Assembly (NCBI GenBank): GCA_036258055.1
Contig: DATAEK010000179.1
Span: forward strand, 1-10,944
Direction: 5' to 3'
Source of the DNA: DATAEK01 sp036258055
GTDB taxonomy: Bacteria; Acidobacteriota; Vicinamibacteria; Vicinamibacterales; 2-12-FULL-66-21
Length of the DNA: 10,944 nucleotides
The notes below the pieces were generated by a model. The model did no database searches, was not told where the DNA came from, and saw nothing but the letters and a program-made list of their open reading frames with translations. Positions 1 through 6,219 of this stretch are shown piece by piece (the first letter of the stretch is position 1; each line of letters begins with the position of its first letter). Made by a program: the position numbers and the translations under genes.

Positions 1-959
1 GCTTGTTCCGCCACGGACTTGGCGCTCTCCAGCTCGACGTTCTTTTCGAGCAGGACCTGATCCAGACGATTGCGCTCGGTGACGTCGCGTGCGGCGGCGA
101 ACACACCCTGCAGAGTCCTGTCCCGGTCGTAGAAGGTGGTCGCGTTGTAGGACACCACGGTTTGCTTGCCGCCCCTGGCGCGCGCGGTCAGTTCGTAGTT
201 GGTGACCTTCTTTTCGCTGAGTACCTGCTTGATAGCGGCCTCGGCTCGCTCCGGATCGGTAAAGTAGTTCTTGAACGGCGCGCCGATCAGCTCGTCCCGC
301 GTGCAATCGGTGAGCGCCTCCATCTGCTTGTTGACGTCGGTAATGATGCCGGACGGATCGGTGGTCATCAATGCGTCGATGTTGGATTCGATGAGCGAGC
401 GGGTGTAGAACTGCTGGTCGCGCAGCCGCTGATCGAGCTTCTTTCGCTCCTCTTCGACCTGCTTGCGCGCGGTGTTGTCGGTGCCGATCAACAGATAGCC
501 GATGATGGCGTCCTGCGCGTCGCGCAGCGCCGTGACTGACACCACCGCCGGGAAGCGGCTTCCATCCTTGCGGATGTAGGTCAGCTCGTAGATATCCTCG
601 ATTCCGCGCGAGGCCTTGAACACCAATGCCTCGAAGCCCGGCGTAATCGGGGTTCCGAGCTCGACGCTCAACGCTTTCGCGCGCGCGATCACTTCCTGCG
701 GATCGGAAATGTCGGCCGGCGTGATCTTGTTCATCACTTCGGCGGCCGTGTAGCCCAGCATCCGCTCGGCGCCGACGTTGAAGATCTGAATGACCCCGTT
801 CGCGTCGGTGGCGATGCTCGAGAAATTCACGCTGTTGAAAATCGCGGTCTGCAACGCCCCCGCTTCACGCGAGGCCTCTTTGCTCCGGGCCTCGTCGCCG
901 ACATCCAGGGGGCGGACGACCTCGTGGTCGCGAAACGCAAGATCGTAGATCGCGGACAT
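1..959 (-). CDS. PAS-PAS sensor protein, probably hybrid histidine kinase (N-terminal part; 3' end outside window)
   Basis: The minus-strand frame is open from an ATG at 959 to the window edge and encodes 319 residues. PAS domain 1 spans about residues 36-160, with the typical GAERMLGYTAAEV segment (63-75) and a C-terminal YIRKDGSRFP / IGTDNTARK end. A short charged linker (165-185) leads to PAS domain 2, about 186-296, ending in FAAARDVTERN. A new coiled coil (LDQVLLEKNVELESAKS) then starts; in related proteins this leads into a HisKA/HATPase core, so the kinase call is inferred from family architecture. No transmembrane segment or signal peptide is visible, so sensing is probably cytoplasmic. 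The start is supported by GGAG 9 nt upstream and AGGA just before the ATG. The start region is shared with the leader of the cold-shock gene near 9.95 kb. It could instead be a PAS-containing diguanylate cyclase or chemotaxis protein. Confidence 0.85.
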   Translation of the reverse strand, partial: MSAIYDLAFRDHEVVRPLDVGDEARSKEASREAGALQTAIFNSVNFSSIATDANGVIQIFNVGAERMLGYTAAEVMNKITPADISDPQEVIARAKALSVELGTPITPGFEALVFKASRGIEDIYELTYIRKDGSRFPAVVSVTALRDAQDAIIGYLLIGTDNTARKQVEEERKKLDQRLRDQQFYTRSLIESNIDALMTTDPSGIITDVNKQMEALTDCTRDELIGAPFKNYFTDPERAEAAIKQVLSEKKVTNYELTARARGGKQTVVSYNATTFYDRDRTLQGVFAAARDVTERNRLDQVLLEKNVELESAKSVAEQ

Positions 960-978
960 GTCCTACTGCTCCGTCCCC
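941..978 (-). repeat. Leader repeat, copy A1 (start region of the PAS sensor)
   Basis: Direct repeat of 9950-9990. Positions 951-978 match 9963-9990 with one mismatch in 28, and 941-950 match 9950-9959 exactly; copy B carries 3 extra T residues between the two parts. It contains the sensor's ribosome-binding region and its first codons (MSAIYD). Confidence 0.85.
969..972 (-). promoter_or_regulatory. Shine-Dalgarno GGAG of the PAS sensor
   Basis: GGAG on the minus strand, 9 nt before the ATG at 959. A second purine run, AGTAGGA, lies directly against the start codon. This supports 959 as the start even though the sequence is part of a duplicated block. Confidence 0.5.
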
Positions 979-981
979 ACT

Positions 982-1032
982 CTAGTGTCGTACCGGAGGG
1001 CAGGACGGCGCGCGTATGTGTGCTGATCCCAT
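982..1032 (-). pseudogene. Frameshifted, truncated copy of the small zinc-ribbon gene
   Basis: Reads MGSAHIRAPSCPPVRH and stops. It aligns with the start of the 67-residue protein at 10038-10241 (MGSPHISAPSCPHC...). Relative to that copy, 7 bp are missing just after the CP codons, which removes the second Cys of the first knuckle and shifts the frame into a TAG. The rest of the gene (about 195 bp, equivalent to 9991-10185) is absent, and the leader repeat follows almost at once. It is most simply a decayed duplicate. The upstream frame is open to 1188, but that extension looks non-coding. Confidence 0.65.
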
Positions 1033-1080
1033 GACGGGAGCATACGCGGTTCTCCTCGCCCTCGCTGTTCGTTTCTGGAC
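984..1080 (-). repeat. Zinc-ribbon 5' region repeat, copy A2
   Basis: Direct repeat of 10186-10289, roughly 90% identical over the stretch I aligned, apart from the 7-bp deletion. Differences fall on all three codon positions in each frame, so the block is not visibly under protein-level constraint in this copy. It ends at about 1080, abutting the serine-recombinase relic. Confidence 0.85.
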
Positions 1081-1214
1081 AGCACGTCGCCCGCGATTGC
1101 CTCCAGTACCGCACCGTTCACGCGATCGATGGGAAGCATTAGATCGTTTCGGCAGATCGTCACGCCGCGCTTCCAGTTCGTGAGGCACCGGTAGAAGTAG
1201 GTCCTACGCCGGCC
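1074..1214 (-). pseudogene. Relic of a large serine recombinase (zinc-ribbon region)
   Basis: The minus-strand frame reads GRRRTYFYRC, then TNWKRGVTICRNDLMLPID, then RVNGAVLEAIAGDVL. This has the spacing and character of the recombinase zinc beta-ribbon of large serine recombinases: an aromatic YYYRC element, an RG.x2-3.C element, then a hydrophobic helix of the type ...E.AVLEAL...VL. The N-terminal catalytic resolvase domain and the DNA-binding 'Recombinase' domain are missing, and the sequence beyond 1214 loses resemblance. The relic ends where repeat A2 begins. I infer the debris of an integrative element. The match is by eye to the family pattern, so the call is moderate. Confidence 0.5.
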
Positions 1215-1261
1215 AGGCGACCGGCTGACGCGTGCCCGAGACCGGTGTCGCGCGACCTTGA

Positions 1262-1408
1262 ATCCGGCAGAGCTGGTTATGCCCGTGGCTGCAAGATTTT
1301 TCGTCCGCGACACGCACGCTCGACGGCTACACGGACGCACAGACGATGGCGGCGATCGGCAAGGCGACGCTGGTCGTTGAGGAGCAGCAGAACTGGGGCA
1401 AACAGTAA
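1262..1408 (+). pseudogene. Orphan C-terminal coding tail, family not recognised
   Basis: A plus-strand frame open from the stop at 1259-1261 to a TAA at 1406-1408. It ends ...DGYTDAQTMAAIGKATLV / VEEQQNWGKQ. From about 1326 onward nearly every third codon position is G or C and the composition is protein-like, whereas the start of the frame is not. No ATG or ribosome-binding site fits. I read it as the surviving 3' end of a gene broken by the same rearrangement that left the recombinase relic. It may be chance. Confidence 0.3.
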
Positions 1409-1427
1409 AAGGGAGAAGGGAAAAGGG
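1407..1427 (+). repeat. Homopurine near-mirror repeat
   Basis: A 21-nt run of A and G only, built from AAAAGGG and GAAGGG units. Its first 18 bases are almost a perfect mirror image about the centre. It lies between the orphan coding tail and the 3' end of the lytic transglycosylase gene, 20 bp beyond that gene's stop. On the minus strand it is a C/T-rich tract directly downstream of the gene, with no hairpin before it. Confidence 0.6.
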
Positions 1428-1447
1428 TTCGACGTAACCTGGCAGCC

Positions 1448-2956
1448 TCAGAACGTCGCCGCGCGAGCACGTAACGCTGCAGCATGGCGTCCGGCGTCGA
1501 GCTCGAGCGCGCCGCGCTCGATCAACGACCGGACCTTCTCGCTGTTCCGATACTCGGCCAGCAACGCGCGGCGGCTGCTCGTGTACGCCTGGTCCATCGC
1601 GTATCCGAGCACCGTCTCCATCACCATGCCTTCCTCGGTGTTCGTGTCCCTGAAACGGCGCCTGAAGTCCGTCAGCACGGCGGCGAACAGCGGATCGTCC
1701 CATCCTTCGGCTCCAGGGGCGAGGCGCATGAACTCATCGAGAACGGCCATGTAGGAAGGGCTGGGCGGCCGTCGCCAGAACGCGACGTCGGAGCCGAACT
1801 CGCTGATTTGAAACGGAAGGTAGAGCGTGCCTCCAGCGGGTACTCGATCAACGAGTGCTGGATTGAAGCGCCGCACATCGTCCGCCGCAAGGCCGGTGCG
1901 CTCGATGATCTCGGGGAGCGCAATCGCGCGCGGGGTGCGCATGGCGTAGATCGACATCTGCGACGTCGACGCGATCAGGTGTTTGACGTTGAACGTATTG
2001 CCGAAGACCATCTCCGCGTACAGATACGAGCGAGGGCCGTAGCTCCTGTGGACCTGTTCGTAATCCCTGCCCGGCAGCGCTCGCAGGTCGCGGGCGAGCT
2101 GGGACCCCAAAAGATATCGGGCGCGGACGTCTGCTGCACCGAGGCGCTCGCCGGTGATCAGCGCCCGCCCCACGTTCGTGCCACCAGCGTTGTGCTCGGA
2201 GAGCGCGGGGATGAACGATCCGTACTTCGTGGCGAGGATGGACAGGTACGCGGCGCAGTAGGCGGCCTGGGTCGTCTGGTTCCGGTCCTGGATCGGGATC
2301 GGCGAGAAGTAATTCAGTCGCTTCCAGTTCTTCTGTTGCCACTGGCAGAAGCCGACGGCATCGGCCTTGGAGCGCCTCGTGGCGCTCAGGCCCGATTCGA
2401 AAATGGCTTGGGCCAGGCCGATCTCCGCAGGCACGCCGAATCGCGCGTAAATGGCGCCCCACTCGGCGAGGAAGGGTCCGTACCTCGGCACGTTCATGAA
2501 GAGCGCGTCTCCGCGGGTCGAGTTGTGCAGCACTGGTCCGGCAGCGCGCTCCATGAGAAACGCCACTTGCTCTCGGCGGTCGCTGAGTTTTCGCGCGAGG
2601 GGCTGATCGTCGAGGATGCGGGCGATCGTGGGATCGCTCCAGACGGCCTGGCGCGTCCAATCTCCTCTTACCGGAAAGGTCGCGAGAAGCCGTCCGTCGA
2701 CGGCGCTGCCAAACGCAATCGATCCGTCGCGAATCGTGAAGACGTGCTGCCAGAACGCATAGCCGGGCCTGAACGTCTGCATCGCGGCGAGGTCCGCCCG
2801 CAGGCGCGCCTGGACGACATCGCTTGCTCCGGGCGGTGCATGCACCGCCACCACGGCCGGCTTCTCGGTCGAGCGCCGTATGACGAGGCTCGACGCGGCC
2901 AGCGGTAGCGACAGACTCAGCGCGCTGAGCGCCAGAATGGCTCTCGGTTTCAGCAT
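1448..2956 (-). CDS. Exported lytic murein transglycosylase with LysM-like C-terminal region
   Basis: Expected to cleave peptidoglycan glycan strands in the periplasm, leaving 1,6-anhydromuramyl ends. With the ATG at 2956 the protein has 502 residues and opens with a signal peptide (basic MLKPR, hydrophobic core to about residue 23). The SLT goose-lysozyme-like domain spans about 165-320: catalytic Glu187 in IFESGLS, AVGFCQWQ (200-207) for the usual A.GL.Q element, HNAGG (255-259), and the aromatic YLYAEMV helix. A LysM-like motif follows at about 345-382 (IIERTGLAADDVRRFNP ... PAGGTLYLP), suggesting glycan binding. A helical tail of about 110 residues follows and I do not recognise it. A TTG at 3052 would add 32 residues and bury the signal peptide, so I reject it, although no clear Shine-Dalgarno precedes 2956. 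It is divergent from the ADOP permease, with 234 bp between starts. Confidence 0.88.
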   Translation of the reverse strand: MLKPRAILALSALSLSLPLAASSLVIRRSTEKPAVVAVHAPPGASDVVQARLRADLAAMQTFRPGYAFWQHVFTIRDGSIAFGSAVDGRLLATFPVRGDWTRQAVWSDPTIARILDDQPLARKLSDRREQVAFLMERAAGPVLHNSTRGDALFMNVPRYGPFLAEWGAIYARFGVPAEIGLAQAIFESGLSATRRSKADAVGFCQWQQKNWKRLNYFSPIPIQDRNQTTQAAYCAAYLSILATKYGSFIPALSEHNAGGTNVGRALITGERLGAADVRARYLLGSQLARDLRALPGRDYEQVHRSYGPRSYLYAEMVFGNTFNVKHLIASTSQMSIYAMRTPRAIALPEIIERTGLAADDVRRFNPALVDRVPAGGTLYLPFQISEFGSDVAFWRRPPSPSYMAVLDEFMRLAPGAEGWDDPLFAAVLTDFRRRFRDTNTEEGMVMETVLGYAMDQAYTSSRRALLAEYRNSEKVRSLIERGALELDAGRHAAALRARAATF

Positions 2957-3178
2957 GCGTTGGTGATGTGCCGGGCCGGTGCAAGCGGTGCGCCCGCGCG
3001 CTTCTTCGAGAATATGGCCCAGGAATGCTCCCTTTCTGGCGAGGTGTCGCAATCTGGGTCAGGTGGGCGTGACGAGTTTGAATTCAAGATCCGGAAATTG
3101 CCGGAAGGCGCAGGGGGCGTGAAAGAGACCGAGAAGGCGCGCTATGCTGACGCGTCATAGTGGTCGAATGGCGCTGAG

Positions 3179-3184
3179 CGGAGG
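3179..3184 (+). promoter_or_regulatory. Shine-Dalgarno CGGAGG of the ADOP permease
   Basis: CGGAGG ends 6 nt before the ATG at 3191, which fixes the start. In the 234-bp divergent region (2957-3190), TATGCT at 3143-3148 resembles a -10 element, but no -35 sits at a proper distance, so I do not call a promoter. Confidence 0.7.
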
Positions 3185-3190
3185 CCGGTC

Positions 3191-5620
3191 ATGTTGCAGG
3201 ACGTCCGCTTCGGTCTGCGGTTGCTCGCCAGACAACCTGGGTTTACAGCCATTGCCGTCCTCACGCTTGCGCTCGGGATCGGCGCGACAGCCGCCGTCTT
3301 CAGTGTGATCGAGGGCGTCTTGTTGACGCCACCTCCGTACAAGGATCCCGACCGCCTCGTGTTGCTGCAGCCGGCACGCAGCGACGGCCAACAGCTGACC
3401 GGATTCCGTCGCTGGCCCGCGCAGCAGTGGATGGAGTGGCAGCGCGAGGCGCGATCCTTTGAAACCATCGCCGGATACGGCTGGACGTTCAACTTCCTCG
3501 TTTCTGAAGACGGCAGCGAGTCCATGGAGGGCATGGCCGTCACCCGCGACTACTTCGGTCTCCTTGGCGTGCAACCGCTGATCGGCCGGACGTTTTTGGA
3601 ATCGGAAACCGGCTTTCCGCCCGCGGCAGTGGTCGTCATCGGATACGACCTGTGGCGGCGCAAGTACAACGGCGATCCGAACGTCATCGGCCAGCAGCTG
3701 CGGATGAGCCGTCGCGACACGCCGCCGACGATCATCGGCGTCATGCCGCCCGGCATCCGCTTTCTGCCGTCGCCTGGCGCCTCGCAGGAGCCGAATTACA
3801 ACGTCAACGGCCACGTTGAATTCTGGGTCCCGGCCGTACCGAACCCGCAGCGCTTGAAGCAATCGAGGGCCGATCTCATTGGTCGACTTCGTCCCGGCGT
3901 CAGCCTCGCGCAGGCGCAGGCGGAGCTCGGCGTGCTCGCGGAGCGACAGGCAGAAGCCGATCGCGACTTCGCGGGTCTCACGCCGCGGCTCCAGGCGCTG
4001 CGGACGGAAATGAACGGCGACGGCCGCCGGATTCTGCTGCCGCTGTTGGGCGCATCGGCACTCGTCCTTTTGATCGCGTGCGGCAACACTGCCGCGCTGC
4101 TCCTCGTGCGCGGGCTCCAGCGGCAGCAGGAGTACGCCGTTCGGACCGCGCTCGGCGTCGGACGTTCTGCGCTGTTCCGGCAGGTTGCCACCGAAAGCCT
4201 GATGCTGGCGCTCGGCGGCGGCACGCTCGGCGTCGCGCTCGCGTTCGTCCTCGTGCGGCTGTTCAAGGCGATCGGCGGCCACGCGATTCCGCGCCTCGAT
4301 GCGGTGACCACCGGATGGCCGGTGCTGATCTTCGGCCTCGGCACCGCCGCGTTCGCGGCCGTGCTTGCTGGACTCCTACCGGCACTGCGCGCGGCGGGCC
4401 TGGATCCCGTGGCGGTGCTGAAGAGCGGCGGACCCAAGTCGAGCGCCGGGCGCACAGAGCGCCGGCTGCTGCGGATCGTGACGGTCGCGCAGACGGCGCT
4501 GACGCTCGCGCTGCTCGTCGGCGCGGGGTTGCTGGTTCGGACGATGATTAACGTGTCGCACGTCGCGTCGGGCTACAGCATCGATCGCATCCTGAACATG
4601 ACGGTGACGGCGGTCCAGGGCGACTGGATGGGATTTCACACGCGGGCCCTCGAGCGCGTCTCGTCGCTCCCCGGCGTCGAGCACGCCGCGTTCGCCTGGG
4701 GCGTTCCGCTGACCGGCAACAGCTGGCCGGGATCGATCGAGATCGAGGGTCAGCCACCGGCGGCGAAGCCTGCCGATCGGCTGTCGGTGCCGCTCCGCGC
4801 GGTGACACCAGGGTACTTCGCGCTCCTTGGTCTGTCGATGAACGAGGGACGCGACTTTCGATCGACGGATATCCGCAACGCGCCTGAAGTGGCCATCATC
4901 AACCAGACGCTCGCGAAGCGCTACTTCGGCGGCGGCACGGCAATCGGAAAAAAGATCTGGCTCGGCGGTCGGACTGATCCCTCGATGGAGATCATCGGCA
5001 TCGTCTCAGACGCGCGGACCGCTGATTTGACCCACAGCGCCGAGCCGGAGGTGTACGTCTCCCTCTGGCAGAATTCGGCGTTCTCGAAGGATCTGATCGT
5101 TCGGACCGCGTCGGACCCGGGGTCGATCGCCGCGGCAATCCTGCGTGAGTTGCGCGCGGTCGATCCAACCGTGGCCGTCGAAAACGTCAAAACGCTGGAA
5201 CAGGTCCGCGACGACTCGCTGGCGTCGCGCACGTTCGCGATGCAGCTGCTCGTCGGCTTCTCCATCGTCGGCAGCCTGCTCACGCTGGTGGGTATTTACG
5301 GCGTGCTCTCGCTGTCGGTCGCCTCGCGGCGGCGTGAGCTGGCGATTCGTACTGCCGTCGGCGCGCAGCGCCGCGACATCCGGAGGCTGATTCTGGGCGA
5401 AGCCGCTCGGCTCATCGCCTTCGGTGTGGCCGCCGGCTTCGTCGTGGCATTCCTCCTGTCGCGCGCATTGCGATCGTTCCTGTTCGAAGTCGAGCCGACC
5501 GATCCGGTAATGCTGGCAGCTGCCGGCCTGTTGTTCGCAACGATTGGGTTGCTGGCCTGCTGGGTGCCGACACGGCGCGCGGCGGAAGTGGACGCGCTCG
5601 AAGCTTTACGCTGTGAGTAG
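3191..5620 (+). CDS. ADOP-family ABC transporter permease (MacB/FtsX-like, two fused halves)
   Basis: An inner-membrane permease of 809 residues, the usual length for ADOP proteins. Half 1: the N-terminal segment LRLLARQPGFTAIAVLTLAL with one membrane helix (about 18-40), a MacB-type periplasmic core (about 50-270), then three FtsX helices (about 285-308, 334-358, 377-398). Half 2: a helix at about 427-447 (VAQTALTLALLVGAGLLV), a second periplasmic core (about 455-670), then three helices (about 685-705, 738-758, 775-795). The short cytoplasmic motif RRELAIRTAVGAQRRDI of the FtsX fold is present after helix 6. No MacB-like ATPase lies nearby, as is usual for this orphan family, so partner and substrate are unknown; family relatives act as mechanotransmission exporters. 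It ends in ALEALRCE and is convergent with the small membrane protein, 35 bp away. Confidence 0.93.
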   Translation: MLQDVRFGLRLLARQPGFTAIAVLTLALGIGATAAVFSVIEGVLLTPPPYKDPDRLVLLQPARSDGQQLTGFRRWPAQQWMEWQREARSFETIAGYGWTFNFLVSEDGSESMEGMAVTRDYFGLLGVQPLIGRTFLESETGFPPAAVVVIGYDLWRRKYNGDPNVIGQQLRMSRRDTPPTIIGVMPPGIRFLPSPGASQEPNYNVNGHVEFWVPAVPNPQRLKQSRADLIGRLRPGVSLAQAQAELGVLAERQAEADRDFAGLTPRLQALRTEMNGDGRRILLPLLGASALVLLIACGNTAALLLVRGLQRQQEYAVRTALGVGRSALFRQVATESLMLALGGGTLGVALAFVLVRLFKAIGGHAIPRLDAVTTGWPVLIFGLGTAAFAAVLAGLLPALRAAGLDPVAVLKSGGPKSSAGRTERRLLRIVTVAQTALTLALLVGAGLLVRTMINVSHVASGYSIDRILNMTVTAVQGDWMGFHTRALERVSSLPGVEHAAFAWGVPLTGNSWPGSIEIEGQPPAAKPADRLSVPLRAVTPGYFALLGLSMNEGRDFRSTDIRNAPEVAIINQTLAKRYFGGGTAIGKKIWLGGRTDPSMEIIGIVSDARTADLTHSAEPEVYVSLWQNSAFSKDLIVRTASDPGSIAAAILRELRAVDPTVAVENVKTLEQVRDDSLASRTFAMQLLVGFSIVGSLLTLVGIYGVLSLSVASRRRELAIRTAVGAQRRDIRRLILGEAARLIAFGVAAGFVVAFLLSRALRSFLFEVEPTDPVMLAAAGLLFATIGLLACWVPTRRAAEVDALEALRCE

Positions 5621-5655
5621 CGCTGTTGTGCGCGCTCGTACCGTCCACAGCCGAA

Positions 5656-6009
5656 TCAGTCGGTCGCCTTGCGGCATGGGCACGTCCACGTCACGTTGCA
5701 CCTTCGACAAGGGTAATAACTCTGTCGGAGGTCTATACGTGATCGCCGCAGCAGGCGCCCGCACGACACGCATCGCGTGAACATATGCACGATTTCCGTG
5801 AGGGCAGCCAGGGCCGTCCCTCCTACGAAGGCGAGAGCCCCTGCCCAAAGAACGGACGTCTTCAGGAGGTGGAGAACGGTTGACCCCTCCGGATTTACCA
5901 TCGCCACGAACAGGGTCGAAAAAACGCCCGCCAAGCCGATGCCTACACCCCACCACGTGCGATGGGGGCGATAGCGGTCATGGTGCGTCGGGTGTGCCCT
6001 CGTCTCCAT
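5656..6009 (-). CDS. Small two-helix membrane protein with C-terminal zinc ribbon
   Basis: 117 residues from the ATG at 6009, preceded by a GAGGGTGGAAG purine-rich stretch. A His/Arg-rich N-terminus (1-20) is followed by two predicted membrane helices (about 21-38 and 50-73) joined by a short loop. The C-terminal tail has a zinc-ribbon pattern: C80-x2-C83 (CVSCGR), C101-x2-C104 (CRRC), plus an extra C110-x-C112. The topology implies a membrane-anchored ribbon with both termini on the same side. The open frame continues upstream to 6426, but that part is basic, low in hydrophobic residues and antisense to the ankyrin gene, so I start at 6009. Family and function are not recognised; it could be a DUF-type zinc-ribbon membrane protein. 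Convergent with the ADOP gene. Confidence 0.65.
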   Translation of the reverse strand: METRAHPTHHDRYRPHRTWWGVGIGLAGVFSTLFVAMVNPEGSTVLHLLKTSVLWAGALAFVGGTALAALTEIVHMFTRCVSCGRLLRRSRIDLRQSYYPCRRCNVTWTCPCRKATD

Positions 6010-6043
6010 GGCGCTTCCACCCTCGCGCTGATCACGGTCCTGC

Positions 6044-6049
6044 ATTCTA
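6044..6049 (-). promoter_or_regulatory. Possible -10 element upstream of the small membrane protein
   Basis: TAGAAT on the minus strand, 35 nt before the ATG at 6009. The expected -35 position, about 17 bp further upstream, does not resemble TTGACA, so this is weak. The rest of the 210-bp gap (6010-6219) shows nothing else I can support. Confidence 0.2.
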
Positions 6050-6219
6050 CGCGAATGGCACCGGCGGATGCCGCTCATCCGGACCGCCGCCGGGTCCACC
6101 TCTCGCGGACTGGCGCTCCACTGCCGGGAATCTGACTTACGAAAGCGGCATCGCTCGTGCTCGATCAGACTGACGCCGATAAGAAGGCCGGCTTCCGAAT
6201 GGCCTAGGCATGCGACACG

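Noticed and set aside
3..539. Plus-strand open frame of 178 codons
   Set aside because: Antisense to the PAS sensor, whose minus-strand frame has clear domain motifs; the plus translation shows no family features.
1245..1754. Plus-strand open frame of 169 codons
   Set aside because: Arg-rich and low-complexity; it crosses the scar region and then runs antisense to the transglycosylase.
1484..2908. Plus-strand open frame of 474 codons
   Set aside because: Shadow of the lytic transglycosylase gene; long only because of high GC content and codon bias.
3155..4282. Minus-strand open frame of 375 codons
   Set aside because: Antisense to the ADOP permease; composition rich in Arg, Glu and Gln without any recognisable domain.
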